Source of the DNA: Pinibacter sp031553495
Lineage (GTDB): Bacteria > Bacteroidota > Bacteroidia > Chitinophagales > Chitinophagaceae
Reading direction: 5' to 3'
DNA: 64,000 nucleotides
Assembly (NCBI GenBank): GCA_031553495.1
Contig: JAVBLN010000024.1
Location: 186,001-250,000 of the forward strand
Made by a program: the position numbers and the translations under genes. The notes beneath the pieces were generated by a model. It had not been told where the DNA came from and ran no database searches. It saw nothing but the letters and a program-made list of their open reading frames with translations. Within the stretch, counting starts at the first letter, position 1. Every line of letters begins with the position of its first letter. Of the stretch, positions 35,280 to 43,670 are shown piece by piece.

Positions 35280-35345
35280 GGAAATCGGCTTTATAGCCCT
35301 GATTGGACTTCTGTTGCGACGCTCCGTTCAACTAAAATAATTCTA
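35280..35345 (-). repeat. Dispersed 65-bp unit 16 (A/C, diverged core)
   Basis: The most diverged copy: core GAACGGAGCGTCGCAACAG, right module C (AGTCCAATCAGGGCTATA), then a nine-base A-tract. It lies inside the predicted 5' leader of map. Confidence 0.65.
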
Positions 35346-35448
35346 ATCATCAATTTTAAAATCTCCACTGCAAACCGGTGAATTTACATTCGCCAGTTTT
35401 CGCTCTGGTAAAAATTCGTTAGCGAAAACTATTAACTTAAATATGCGG

Positions 35449-35481
35449 CAAATTTACTTTTTAATACTTTTAAATATCAAA
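35449..35481 (-). promoter_or_regulatory. Bacteroidota-type promoter for map
   Basis: On the minus strand TTTG (35481-35478), 21 bases, then TAAATTTG (35456-35449) is a full match to the -33/-7 consensus of the Bacteroidota primary sigma factor. It lies just past the stop codon of the lipoprotein gene and would give map a leader of about 240 bases that contains repeat unit 16. Confidence 0.7.
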
Positions 35482-35491
35482 ATTAATTCGC

Positions 35492-36124
35492 TCAAGGTTT
35501 CCTTGTCAAAAACCTGATTATAGCAGGCCGGAACTCCTCATCCTTTTCTCTAAACTCTACGAATTGCTTTTCAGGATCTATTTTTAAATAAATTTCCGCA
35601 TAATTCTTTTCGCCTTCGCCTTCAAAAAACAACTTATAATGCGCCGCGCTTTTATAATTATTATCCTTCCCTTTTGATAATTGTCTTGATAGTTCATTCA
35701 AATCAGCAAAGCTGCAAGAAATGCTATCCACCAATTTCAATGTAGTATCAGTTTTTTGCTTATAAACATCAGCCAATGTTTGAAGAAAAAAATCTGATTC
35801 GTAACCAATACTTTTAATAACCAGTCCTCTTCCAAACGTTTGCTCCCTATCCGTAACTTTTGGAACAATCAAATCCAACCCGAGCGTTTTTCCATTATAA
35901 GATGATAAAACACTGTACACTTTCGTCCCACTATTTTCAGACTCTCTCATAATTGAAAGTTTAACATCACCTCCCCAGCCTTCCGCTGTATCAATTATTA
36001 AAGGTTTCACCACATAAGTTGTCATATCCTTCAACAATTCCTTATCCGACTTTGACTTATTAAAAGGATTGTTATTACATGCTGTAAATAGTATAAGTAC
36101 TGCAATCAAAAATTTGTTTAACAT
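35492..36124 (-). CDS. Lipoprotein of unknown function
   Basis: The 210-residue product starts at Met 36124, giving lipoprotein signal MLNKFLIAVLILFTACNNN with lipidation at Cys16. The mature part is soluble: VVKPLIIDTAEGWGGDVKLS, KVYSVLSSYNGKTLGLDLIV, a middle segment on a DVYKQKTDTTLKLVDSISC stretch, and EGEKNYAEIYLKIDPEKQF. No family is recognised. It is wedged between secY and map, where no gene is expected in related genomes, and has repeat units on both sides (16 and 17). Confidence 0.8.
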   Translation of the reverse strand: MLNKFLIAVLILFTACNNNPFNKSKSDKELLKDMTTYVVKPLIIDTAEGWGGDVKLSIMRESENSGTKVYSVLSSYNGKTLGLDLIVPKVTDREQTFGRGLVIKSIGYESDFFLQTLADVYKQKTDTTLKLVDSISCSFADLNELSRQLSKGKDNNYKSAAHYKLFFEGEGEKNYAEIYLKIDPEKQFVEFREKDEEFRPAIIRFLTRKP

Positions 36125-36201
36125 AGAGTAAGATTTATTATTGCCAACCATTTTTAAAAATTGATTGATTATTAGCATTCCATTTTGGATTACAAAAAAA
36201 G

Positions 36202-36271
36202 GCGCCATGAAATACTACCGTTGAACGGATTGCGACGCAACGATGATGCCATGAAAAGCTGATGCCGGTAT
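36202..36271 (+). repeat. Dispersed 65-bp unit 17 (B/B', diverged core)
   Basis: Two GCCATGAAA modules enclose the GATTGCGACGCAACGATG form of the core; it ends GCCGGTATC and a nine-base A-tract. It marks the downstream border of the ribosomal cluster. Confidence 0.8.
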
Positions 36272-36316
36272 CAAAAAAAAATTATACAAACAGCATGTAA
36301 ACATTCAAAAATAAAT

Positions 36317-36344
36317 ACCCGGTCAGGTTATTCACCTGCCGGGT
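36317..36344 (-). terminator. Terminator of the S10-spc operon after secY
   Basis: ACCCGG-x-CAGGT and ACCTG-x-CCGGGT form an 11-bp stem with one internal mismatch around TATTC. On the minus strand it is followed by TATTTATTTTT. It lies 31 bases past the secY stop codon. Confidence 0.8.
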
Positions 36345-36374
36345 GTTTCATATTATTTCAAAGTATTACTATAA

Positions 36375-37706
36375 CTAAATAACAGTTTGTGTGGTCTGCC
36401 TGCCCTGGATCCGTCCACTTTTCATTAACCCATCATATTGTCGCATTAATAAATGCGTCTCGATTTGCTGTAATGTATCTAAAATTACACCCACCATAAT
36501 CAACAGGGAAGTACCGCCGAAGAAGGAAGCAAACCCTTGTGTTACATTGGCCCACTGCGCAAAACCTGGCAAAATACCGGCAATCGCAAGAAATATTGCG
36601 CCAGGTAAAGTGATCTTATCCATAATACCACCAATATAATCCGCAGTAGGCTGACCCGGTTTCACCCCGGGTACAAATCCATTGTTGCGCTTTAAGTCGT
36701 CGGCAATTTGTTTAGGATTAAAGATCAATGCAGTATATAGGAATGTAAACGCGATTACAATTACCGCATATATAACCATATGCCAGCCGTTTTTAGGATC
36801 CCGGAATATTTCCGCGATACCTTTTCCGGTTTCAAAATTCGAAAAAGAAATAAGCGTCGGTAAAAACATGATAGCCTGGGCAAAGATGATAGGCATTACA
36901 CCGGCGCCATTCACTTTCAATGGTAAAAACTGGCGGGCGCCGCCAAACTGACGATTGCCAACTATTTGTTTTGCATACTGAACAGGCACTTTTCTAACAC
37001 CTTGCACCAATACGATAAGCCCCATTATAATTGCTACCAATACAACTATTTCAATAAGGAATATCAGCAATCCACCGCCTCCGCGAACAGCCTTTGCTTC
37101 CCACTCTTGTAATAAAGATTGAGGCAAACGCGCAAGGATACCCACCATGATGATTAAAGACGTACCATTACCCAAGCCTTTATCTGTAATTTTTTCACCA
37201 AGCCACATTACAAATAAAGTACCAGCAGTAAGAACGATCATGGTTGACAACCAGAAGAATTCTTTATAAGAGTCTATTAAAGCAGCGGAGTTGGTTTGCG
37301 TTAAATAGGTTACATAAGCACCGGCTTGCAGCATGGTAACGCCAACAGTGAGGTACCTTGTCCATTGATTGATTTTCTTACGGCCACTATCACCTTCTTT
37401 TTGAATTTTTTGCATTTGAGGCACAAGTATGGTCATCAATTGCATAAAGATAGAAGCCGAAATGTAAGGCATAATACCTAAAGCAAAAATGGAGGCCTGA
37501 GAAAACGCTCCACCCGCAAAGGCGTCTATTAAACCCAGTGCACCGGATTTGGCGCTGGCTAAATTAATTTTATTAGGATCTAATCCCGGCAATACAATGT
37601 GTGCACCCACTCTATAAATCAGAATAAGAAGTAGTGTAGTGATGATTTTATTTCTCAACTCTTCAATACTCCAAATATTCTTCAGGGTCTGTATGAGTTT
37701 CTTCAC
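36375..37706 (-). CDS. secY: Preprotein translocase subunit SecY
   Basis: The 443-residue inner-membrane channel of the Sec system has ten hydrophobic segments. Landmarks are TTLLLILIYRVGAHIVLPGL (first helix), the plug region GGAFSQASIFALGIMPYISAS, GNGTSLIIMVGI, and NPKQIADDLKRNNGFVPGVKPG before the last helices. The C-terminus (LLMRQYDGLMKSGRIQGRQ) is typical of the phylum. It is the last gene of the ribosomal cluster here, with a terminator and a repeat unit right behind it. Confidence 0.97.
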   Translation of the reverse strand: MKKLIQTLKNIWSIEELRNKIITTLLLILIYRVGAHIVLPGLDPNKINLASAKSGALGLIDAFAGGAFSQASIFALGIMPYISASIFMQLMTILVPQMQKIQKEGDSGRKKINQWTRYLTVGVTMLQAGAYVTYLTQTNSAALIDSYKEFFWLSTMIVLTAGTLFVMWLGEKITDKGLGNGTSLIIMVGILARLPQSLLQEWEAKAVRGGGGLLIFLIEIVVLVAIIMGLIVLVQGVRKVPVQYAKQIVGNRQFGGARQFLPLKVNGAGVMPIIFAQAIMFLPTLISFSNFETGKGIAEIFRDPKNGWHMVIYAVIVIAFTFLYTALIFNPKQIADDLKRNNGFVPGVKPGQPTADYIGGIMDKITLPGAIFLAIAGILPGFAQWANVTQGFASFFGGTSLLIMVGVILDTLQQIETHLLMRQYDGLMKSGRIQGRQTTQTVI

Positions 37707-37753
37707 GGATTCAAGAAGTTTATTTAATTAGAATTCTTTATTTAAAACCAAAA

Positions 37754-37798
37754 ACAGGTTTGCCGATACGATAAAAGAATTTTCGCATGCAAACCTGT
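37754..37798 (-). terminator. Hairpin between rplO and secY
   Basis: ACAGGTTTGC and GCAAACCTGT form a perfect 10-bp stem around 25 bases. There is no clear T-run on the minus strand. It could be a partial terminator or mRNA-stability element lowering secY relative to rplO. Confidence 0.45.
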
Positions 37799-37885
37799 CA
37801 AAGTTAAGTAATCAAATTATTAATTAATACCTGTGTAAGTCGCATTATTATTTGTAAATATAAGCATTCACACAGGATTCAAAAA

Positions 37886-38335
37886 TTATTTTACTACTTC
37901 CACGGAACCGCCGGCAGCCTCAATAGCAGCTTTGGCTTTATCACTAACAGCGTTTACTTTGAAATTTATCTTTGTTTTCAATTCTCCATTACCAAGAATT
38001 TTAACTCTGTCAGTTTGTGCAATTAAGCCATTCATATACAAATTCTCTAATGAGAATTCAGTAATGCCATACTTTTCAACCAATTGTTCAATCTGTCCTA
38101 AATTAAACACTTTGTATTCAATACGGTTAATGTTTTTAAAGCCGCGTTTTGGAACTCTTCTCTGAATAGGCATCTGACCACCTTCGTGAGCCATTTTGCT
38201 TTTATAACCGGCGCGACTTTGTCCACCTTTATTACCCTTTGTAGAGGTACCGCCTTTACCGGAAGCTTCCCCACGTCCTAAACGTTTTTCTTTATGTGTA
38301 GCGCCTTTAGCAGGCTTAAGAGTATGTAATTTCAT
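37886..38335 (-). CDS. rplO: 50S ribosomal protein L15 (uL15)
   Basis: The 149-residue protein has the Gly/Lys-rich N-terminal tail (LGRGEASGKGGTSTKGNKG) that threads into 23S rRNA, then GQMPIQRRVPKRGFKN and a C-terminal globular part. It is in the usual place between rpmD and secY. The 136-base gap to rpmD is filled with an AATTTCAA-type heptamer stretch. Confidence 0.97.
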   Translation of the reverse strand: MKLHTLKPAKGATHKEKRLGRGEASGKGGTSTKGNKGGQSRAGYKSKMAHEGGQMPIQRRVPKRGFKNINRIEYKVFNLGQIEQLVEKYGITEFSLENLYMNGLIAQTDRVKILGNGELKTKINFKVNAVSDKAKAAIEAAGGSVEVVK

Positions 38336-38380
38336 TTCCTTGATTTTAATACTTAACGGGGAATCGCCCCTCGCTTTTCA

Positions 38381-38470
38381 ATTTAAGATTTGACATTTCA
38401 AATTCGAAATTGGACAACAACAGATTTGTACTAAAGTAATTTCAAATCTTAAATTTCCAATTTCAAATTT
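38381..38470. repeat. AATTTCAA heptamer tract with inverted arms between rpmD and rplO
   Basis: AATTTAAGATTTGACATTTC (from 38380) pairs with a TTTCAAATCTTAAATT stretch at about 38440-38455, and both run into GAAATTGGA/TCCAATTTCA. It is the ATTTCAA heptamer family. Unlike the 65-bp units, this family does enter the ribosomal operon. Confidence 0.6.
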
Positions 38471-38471
38471 A

Positions 38472-38651
38472 TTAAGCTTCTTCCACTCTCAACATGTGGT
38501 TTACTTTCCTGATCATGCCCAATATTTGTGGAGTAGCTTCTACTTCTCTGGTCACATGCAATTTATTCAGTCCCAAAGCTTTTAATGTTAATTTTTGACG
38601 CTCTGGCCTGTCTATCGCACTTTTAATTTGTGTTATTTTAATCTTTTTCAT
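38472..38651 (-). CDS. rpmD: 50S ribosomal protein L30 (uL30)
   Basis: A 59-residue product, read by eye from the minus strand: it starts MKKIKITQIKSAIDRPERQK, continues LTLKALGLNKL and ends KVNHMLRVEEA. This is the compact bacterial L30 with the family's IGR-like RPERQKLTLKALGL block. It lies between rpsE and rplO as expected. Confidence 0.95.
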   Translation of the reverse strand: MKKIKITQIKSAIDRPERQKLTLKALGLNKLHVTREVEATPQILGMIRKVNHMLRVEEA

Positions 38652-38664
38652 GATAAATTATAGT

Positions 38665-38725
38665 TGTCAGCTATCAGCTACCAGCTATCAGCTGTCAGCA
38701 TTTTCTGACTTCTGATCTCTGATCC
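38665..38725. repeat. CAGCTAT heptamer tract between rpsE and rpmD
   Basis: Strict seven-base periodicity: CAGCTAT, CAGCTAC, CAGCTAT, CAGCTGT, CAGCATT, then after a short break CTGACTT, CTGATCT, CTGATCC. It is a clear example of the heptamer class inside the ribosomal operon. Confidence 0.75.
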
Positions 38726-38735
38726 TAAAAGCTAT

Positions 38736-39254
38736 TTATCCGTTGAATACTTTCTTAAGACCTACTGTTCTTGTTTTTGCAACCTGAATTGGTTCTCTCA
38801 GCATAGATAATGCTTTAACTGTAGCTTTTACTACATTGTGCGGATTAGCAGAACCCAAAGATTTAGCCAACACGTCTGTAATTCCGGCGCTTTCCAATAC
38901 AGCACGCATACTTCCACCTGCAATTACACCAGTACCATGAGCGGCTGGTTTAATTAACACTTTAGCTGCACCTTCCTTAGCAAGTTGATCGTGAGGAATT
39001 GTACCATGCATTACAGGAACTTTAATAAGGTTCTTTTTTGCATCTTCAATTCCTTTGGTAATAGCTTCCTGCACTTCTTTAGCTTTACCCAATCCATGGC
39101 CTACAACGCCGCCGCCATTACCAACAACTACCAGAGCTGAGAAGCTGAATGCACGACCGCCTTTTGTAGTTTTAACCACACGGTTAATAGCAACCACCTT
39201 TTCTTTTAATTCCAGGTCACCGGCCTTTACTTTATTTGCGTTTACTTTAGACAT
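38736..39254 (-). CDS. rpsE: 30S ribosomal protein S5 (uS5)
   Basis: The 172-residue protein has the N-terminal double-stranded RNA-binding part (EKVVAINRVVKTTKGGRAFS, VVGNGGGVVGHGLGKAKEV) and the C-terminal domain (GTGVIAGGSMRAVLESAGI, GSANPHNVVKATVKAL). It helps form the decoding site and mRNA entry. It lies 32 bases downstream of rplR. Confidence 0.98.
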   Translation of the reverse strand: MSKVNANKVKAGDLELKEKVVAINRVVKTTKGGRAFSFSALVVVGNGGGVVGHGLGKAKEVQEAITKGIEDAKKNLIKVPVMHGTIPHDQLAKEGAAKVLIKPAAHGTGVIAGGSMRAVLESAGITDVLAKSLGSANPHNVVKATVKALSMLREPIQVAKTRTVGLKKVFNG

Positions 39255-39286
39255 TATTTCTATTTGAAATTCGAAAGTTAAATTAA

Positions 39287-39640
39287 TTAGAATTGCAAAC
39301 CGCCTTCACGAGCTCCATCCGCTACAGCTTTTACACGACCGTGATATAGATTTCCACCACGATCAAATACGACCTCTTTAATTCCCAAGTCAACAGCCTT
39401 ACGGGCTATAATAGCACCAACCAGCTTACTCTTTTCAACTTTGGTAGATTTTTGGGCTGCAATATCTTTATCTCTTGAAGATGCAGAAGCTATAGTTACT
39501 CCGTTATCATCATTGATAAGCTGAACATAAATGTCTGCATTGCTCCTGAAAACAGATAAACGTGGCTTAGAAGTAGTGCCTGCAATTTTTTTGCGGATAC
39601 GATACCTGATCTTCTGCCTTCTGATGAGTTTATTATCCAT
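39287..39640 (-). CDS. rplR: 50S ribosomal protein L18 (uL18)
   Basis: The 117-residue 5S rRNA-binding protein has a basic N-terminus (RRQKIRYRIRKKIAGT), then PRLSVFRSNADIYVQLI and the C-terminal FDRGGNLYHGRVKAVADGAR. Normal length and position between rplF and rpsE. Confidence 0.98.
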   Translation of the reverse strand: MDNKLIRRQKIRYRIRKKIAGTTSKPRLSVFRSNADIYVQLINDDNGVTIASASSRDKDIAAQKSTKVEKSKLVGAIIARKAVDLGIKEVVFDRGGNLYHGRVKAVADGAREGGLQF

Positions 39641-39695
39641 TTGTTTTTATTTTATTTCTCCGATGCTGCCGGAGAGTAATTTTCAAATTATTCTA

Positions 39696-40250
39696 TTATT
39701 TACCAGCCGCTTTACCTGCTTTCTTACGAACAATTTCATTGCTGTAGCGAACACCTTTACCTTTGTATGGTTCAGGCTTACGCAGTCCGCGTATTTTTGC
39801 AGCTACCTGGCCTAACAATTGCTTGTCTGCTCCTTCTAAAGTAATTTTCGGATTCTGCCCTTTTTCAGTAATAGTGGTTACTTTTAATTCACTTGGAACT
39901 TCCACTATAATATTGTGAGAATAACCCAAAGCAAGATCAAGTACATTTCCCTGGTTAGCAGCTTTAAAACCAACACCCACCAACTCCAGATCTTTTCTAA
40001 AGCCATCAGTTACCCCTTTTACAAGGTTGGCTACTAAAGCGCGATATAAACCATGTAATGCACGATGACGGATTTGATCAGTAGGACGGGTAACTGAAAT
40101 TTCACCGTCTTTCACTTCAACTTTAATATCCCTGTCAATTGCTTGTTTCAATTCACCTTTAGGACCTTTTACAGTAATAACATTATCATTTCCAACAGTG
40201 ATTGTAACACCAGCAGGAACTTTAATCGGTTGTTTACCTATACGAGACAT
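39696..40250 (-). CDS. rplF: 50S ribosomal protein L6 (uL6)
   Basis: The 184-residue two-domain protein lies near the factor-binding stalk base. It starts MSRIGKQPIKVPAGV and carries the C-terminal signature PEPYKGKGVRYSNE. The 142-base gap to rpsH contains a perfect hairpin at 40355-40382. Confidence 0.98.
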   Translation of the reverse strand: MSRIGKQPIKVPAGVTITVGNDNVITVKGPKGELKQAIDRDIKVEVKDGEISVTRPTDQIRHRALHGLYRALVANLVKGVTDGFRKDLELVGVGFKAANQGNVLDLALGYSHNIIVEVPSELKVTTITEKGQNPKITLEGADKQLLGQVAAKIRGLRKPEPYKGKGVRYSNEIVRKKAGKAAGK

Positions 40251-40354
40251 GATTATAAATTTGTCTTCTTGTTTAAAAAATAGACGCTAATCGGTCAGCT
40301 TAGTATAGTTCAGCTTAATGTATCAGCGTAATTGTTATATGTTATATATACTCA

Positions 40355-40382
40355 AAATTGCAAACTTTTTGGTTTGCAATTT
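40355..40382 (-). terminator. Perfect hairpin between rpsH and rplF
   Basis: AAATTGCAAAC and GTTTGCAATTT form an 11-bp perfect stem around six bases. It lies 10 bases past the rpsH stop codon. There is no clear T-run beyond the stem, so partial termination or 3'-end protection of the rpsH side is possible. Confidence 0.5.
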
Positions 40383-40392
40383 CATATATTAA

Positions 40393-40791
40393 TTAGTAAA
40401 TGTTACACAACACCTCTCCACCTACATTCTGCAATTTAGCTTCCTTATCAGTCATTACACCTTTAGATGTACTGATAATAGAAACTCCTAAACCATTTTT
40501 AACGCGATTAAATTCACCTGGTTTTGCATATTGACGTAAACCGGGGCGGCTTACTCTTTCCAGTGATTGAATAGCAGGTTGTTTTGTAGAAGGATCGTAT
40601 TTCAAGGCAATTTTGATAACACCTTGTTTATTATCGTCCTCAAACTTATATTTCAAGATATATCCTTTATCATAAAGGATTTCTGTAATTCGTTTTTTAA
40701 GATTTGATGCAGGAATCTCAACAATACGATGTCCGGCCATCTGAGCATTGCGAATTCTTGTCAGAAAATCTGCTATAGGATCAGTTACCAT
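40393..40791 (-). CDS. rpsH: 30S ribosomal protein S8 (uS8)
   Basis: The 132-residue 16S-binding protein starts MVTDPIADFLTRIRNAQ and ends with the family signature GLGVSIISTSKGVMTDKEA. Normal length. Confidence 0.98.
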   Translation of the reverse strand: MVTDPIADFLTRIRNAQMAGHRIVEIPASNLKKRITEILYDKGYILKYKFEDDNKQGVIKIALKYDPSTKQPAIQSLERVSRPGLRQYAKPGEFNRVKNGLGVSIISTSKGVMTDKEAKLQNVGGEVLCNIY

Positions 40792-40871
40792 TTTTTAGTC
40801 AATTAAATTGTGTTCACAAATTGTATTTAATGGTGATGCGTGATATCCATACCCGCACCTCTTATTGTCTT

Positions 40872-41141
40872 TTACCAGCTTGCCTTTCTAACACCTGGTA
40901 TTTTACCCGCTAAAGCCATATCGCGGAAAGTTACCCTTGATAAACCGAAGTAACGGATATATCCCTTAGGACGGCCTGTTAACTGGCAACGATTTTTCAA
41001 ACGCACAGGAGAAGCATTTTTGGGTAACAGATCAAGAGCTTGAAAATCACCGGCTGCTTTCAGTGCTGATCTTTTCTCAGCATATTTAGCAACCATTGCT
41101 TCTCTTTTTCTTTGCCTGGCTTTTACTGATTCTTTCGCCAT
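40872..41141 (-). CDS. rpsN: 30S ribosomal protein S14 (uS14), zinc-free type
   Basis: The 89-residue protein is the longer form without the paired CxxC zinc ligands: there is one Cys, in LKNRCQLTGRPKGYIRYFGL. It ends GKIPGVRKASW. It lies 10 bases downstream of rplE. Confidence 0.97.
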   Translation of the reverse strand: MAKESVKARQRKREAMVAKYAEKRSALKAAGDFQALDLLPKNASPVRLKNRCQLTGRPKGYIRYFGLSRVTFRDMALAGKIPGVRKASW

Positions 41142-41151
41142 AATGGTTTAA

Positions 41152-41727
41152 TTAGTTATTGTCTTTTTTAATATTTCTGAAAGGCATACCTAATTCTTTC
41201 AATAATTCGTATGCTTCTTCATTTGTATTTGCAGTAGTCACGAAAGTGATATCCAAACCAGTAATTTTATTTACTTTATCGATATCAATTTCCGGGAAAA
41301 TAATTTGCTCAGTTACACCAAGTGTATAATTACCACGACCATCAAATGATTTTTCATTGATACCTTTAAAATCGCGTACACGAGGCAATGCTACTGAAAT
41401 CAAACGATCAAGAAACTCATACATTCTTTCGCCACGTAAAGTCACTCTTGCACCAATGGGCATGTTTTTACGCAACTTAAAATTTGAGATATCTTTCTTT
41501 GATAAAGTTGGTACAGCTTTTTGACCGGTGATATTACTTAGTTCATCTACAGCAATATCAACCAATTTTTTGTCATTAACAGCACCATTAACACCACGAT
41601 TAACACAAATCTTTTCCAGCCTGGGTGCTTGCATTATGGTGCTATAACTGAATTTCTTCATCAAGGCAGGAACAACATCCTTAGAATATTTCTCTGCCAA
41701 ACGCGGAGTGTATTTTACAGTACTCAT
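41152..41727 (-). CDS. rplE: 50S ribosomal protein L5 (uL5)
   Basis: The 191-residue 5S rRNA-binding protein has APRLEKICVNRGVNGAV, the L5 signature KLRKNMPIGARVTLRGERMY and the late PEIDIDKVNKITGLDITFV. Its start codon overlaps the rplX stop codon by one base (TAATG), so the two are translationally coupled. Confidence 0.98.
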   Translation of the reverse strand: MSTVKYTPRLAEKYSKDVVPALMKKFSYSTIMQAPRLEKICVNRGVNGAVNDKKLVDIAVDELSNITGQKAVPTLSKKDISNFKLRKNMPIGARVTLRGERMYEFLDRLISVALPRVRDFKGINEKSFDGRGNYTLGVTEQIIFPEIDIDKVNKITGLDITFVTTANTNEEAYELLKELGMPFRNIKKDNN

Positions 41728-42065
41728 TATTTAATTACCTCCCCTGATTTTTTTGAAATACGAACTAGTTTACCATTTTCCCTGGTACGTTTTACTTTGG
41801 TAGGTTCGCCTTTTTTTGCATCCCAAAGCATAACATTGGAAATGCTAACAGGTGCTTCCACTTTAACGATACCACCTCTTGTATTTTGGGCAGAAGGCTT
41901 AGTGTGCTTGGTAACAATGTTAACACCTTCAACAATCACTTTGCCTTTATCAACGATCACTTCCAAAACCTTGCGAGGTTTTCTCAGGTCTTTATCGTCA
42001 CCGGTAATTACTACTACCGTATCGCCTTTTTTAATGTTGTATTTCGGTTTGAATCTTGTATTCAT
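41727..42065 (-). CDS. rplX: 50S ribosomal protein L24 (uL24)
   Basis: The 112-residue assembly-initiating protein has the KOW motif (IKKGDTVVVITGDDKDLRKP), then VIVEGVNIVTKHTKPS. It ends in TAATG coupling with rplE. Confidence 0.98.
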   Translation of the reverse strand: MNTRFKPKYNIKKGDTVVVITGDDKDLRKPRKVLEVIVDKGKVIVEGVNIVTKHTKPSAQNTRGGIVKVEAPVSISNVMLWDAKKGEPTKVKRTRENGKLVRISKKSGEVIK

Positions 42066-42135
42066 TGAGATTCTATTTATTGCTTATTAGCTTCTTTTAA
42101 TTGATAAGCGTCCCGATTGGGGCGCAAAGGTACGA

Positions 42136-42504
42136 TTATAATACTTCCGGAGCAAGAGAAATAATTTTCATATATCCCTTATCACGCAATTCCCTGGCCA
42201 CTGGTCCGAAAATACGTGTACCTCTGGGTTCGTCTGCATTGTTTAACAACACAACAGCATTATCGTCGAAACGAATATAGGAACCATCTTTGCGACGCAA
42301 TTTGTTTTTTGTACGAACAATAACAGCTTTCGTTACCGTTCCTTTTTTAATACCGCCCGCAGGAATTGCATCTTTCACAGTAACCACGATTTTATCGCCG
42401 ATATTGGCTGAATTCTGGCCACTGTTACCTAATACACGAATACATAGTACCTCTTTGGCACCACTGTTATCAGCTACGTTCAGTCTGCTTTCTTGCTGAA
42501 TCAT
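42136..42504 (-). CDS. rplN: 50S ribosomal protein L14 (uL14)
   Basis: The 122-residue protein starts MIQQESRLNVADNSGAKEVL and carries GGIKKGTVTKAVIVRTK and the end ARELRDKGYMKIISLAPEVL. Normal length. Confidence 0.98.
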   Translation of the reverse strand: MIQQESRLNVADNSGAKEVLCIRVLGNSGQNSANIGDKIVVTVKDAIPAGGIKKGTVTKAVIVRTKNKLRRKDGSYIRFDDNAVVLLNNADEPRGTRIFGPVARELRDKGYMKIISLAPEVL

Positions 42505-42547
42505 CTTTAATTAGTTTAAATCGTGTTTATAATGTAAAACAGAGGGA

Positions 42548-42805
42548 TTATTTCACTTTTTCAACTACTTCCACCAATCTCCAGCGTTTTGTTTTGCTTA
42601 GAGGACGAGTTTCCATAATTTTTACAGTGTCTCCAATGCTGCACTCGTTTTTTTCGTCGTGTGCATGAAAACTTGAAGTTTTCTTCAGGAATTTACCATA
42701 GATAGGGTGTTTTACTTTTCTTTCTACGGCAACTGTGATGGTTTTTTCCATTTTATTGCTGGTAACCACCCCAATCCTTGTTTTACGCAAATTTCTTTCA
42801 GCCAT
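42548..42805 (-). CDS. rpsQ: 30S ribosomal protein S17 (uS17)
   Basis: The 85-residue OB-fold 16S-binding protein has RKTRIGVVTSNKMEKTITVA, GDTVKIMETRPLSKTKRWRL. The 103-base gap from rpmC is free of the 65-bp units. Confidence 0.98.
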   Translation of the reverse strand: MAERNLRKTRIGVVTSNKMEKTITVAVERKVKHPIYGKFLKKTSSFHAHDEKNECSIGDTVKIMETRPLSKTKRWRLVEVVEKVK

Positions 42806-42908
42806 TGTTATTCAATTTTAGCTTTGTGCTCTTTGTCATTTATATAATGAGCTACATTATTTAATGCCTTTTTAACAAGATCTCCTTATTATTAAGGCCT
42901 CACAGCTT

Positions 42909-43118
42909 TTAAGCTTCGAGTTCTCTTTTTCTTAATTCTGTTTTCAAACGTGCTATATCCCTTCTCAAAGACCGGATGCTTACCGGGCTTTCCAAAGGAG
43001 TGATAGCGTGAGCGAACTTCAGCTTCTTAAGGCGTAGCTCGTCTTCCTGTATTTTTGCTATCAGATCTTCTTTGCTAAGATCTTTCAGCCCTTTTACAAA
43101 ATCTATTCTGTTTGACAT
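42909..43118 (-). CDS. rpmC: 50S ribosomal protein L29 (uL29)
   Basis: The 69-residue helical-hairpin protein at the exit tunnel has GLKDLSKEDLIAKIQEDELR and SIRSLRRDIARLKTELRKR. It lies 30 bases downstream of rplP. Confidence 0.97.
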   Translation of the reverse strand: MSNRIDFVKGLKDLSKEDLIAKIQEDELRLKKLKFAHAITPLESPVSIRSLRRDIARLKTELRKRELEA

Positions 43119-43148
43119 CGTTATTACGATTTATGATGTTAGCAAATA

Positions 43149-43568
43149 TTAGGCTTGCAAATCCCTGCGAACCACAAATTTTGTTTTAATAGGCAATTTT
43201 TGCGCAGCTAATTCCATAGCCTCTTTAGCTACTTGTGCAGGAATTCCATCTGCCTCAAACAAAATTCTACCAGGTTTAACTACTGCAGCCCAATGATCGG
43301 GGTTACCCTTACCTTTACCCATCCTTACCTCAGCTGGCTTCCTTGTAACTTGTTTATCAGGAAAAATACGGATCCATACGCTACCTTCACGTTTCATGTG
43401 ACGAGTCATTGCCTGACGGGCAGATTCTATCTGACGATCGGTCATCCAAACTTGTTCCAAAGCTTTTAAACCGAATGAACCAAATGCTAGCGTAGTACCT
43501 CTTTTAGCGTCGCCTTTCATGCGACCCTTCTGCATCTTCCTATGTTTCGTTCTTTTAGGTTGTAACAT
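43149..43568 (-). CDS. rplP: 50S ribosomal protein L16 (uL16)
   Basis: The 139-residue protein at the A-site finger has MLQPKRTKHRKMQKGRMKG, GSVWIRIFPDKQVTRKPAEV, RMGKGKGNPDHWAAVVKPGR. Normal length. Confidence 0.98.
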   Translation of the reverse strand: MLQPKRTKHRKMQKGRMKGDAKRGTTLAFGSFGLKALEQVWMTDRQIESARQAMTRHMKREGSVWIRIFPDKQVTRKPAEVRMGKGKGNPDHWAAVVKPGRILFEADGIPAQVAKEAMELAAQKLPIKTKFVVRRDLQA

Positions 43569-43636
43569 CTTTTTTAGTTTTTGAGTTGCCGGCTAACAGT
43601 TTACTGGTAGCTGCTTATCAACTATTTTTATTATAA

Positions 43637-43660
43637 CCGGAAACTGAAAACAGTTACCGG
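43637..43660. other. Inverted repeat between rpsC and rplP
   Basis: CCGGAAACTG, AAAA, CAGTTACCGG form a nearly perfect nine-pair stem with one bulged A on each side. It lies in the 102-base gap and may be an mRNA-processing or stability hairpin. Confidence 0.4.
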
Positions 43661-43670
43661 AAACAAATTA

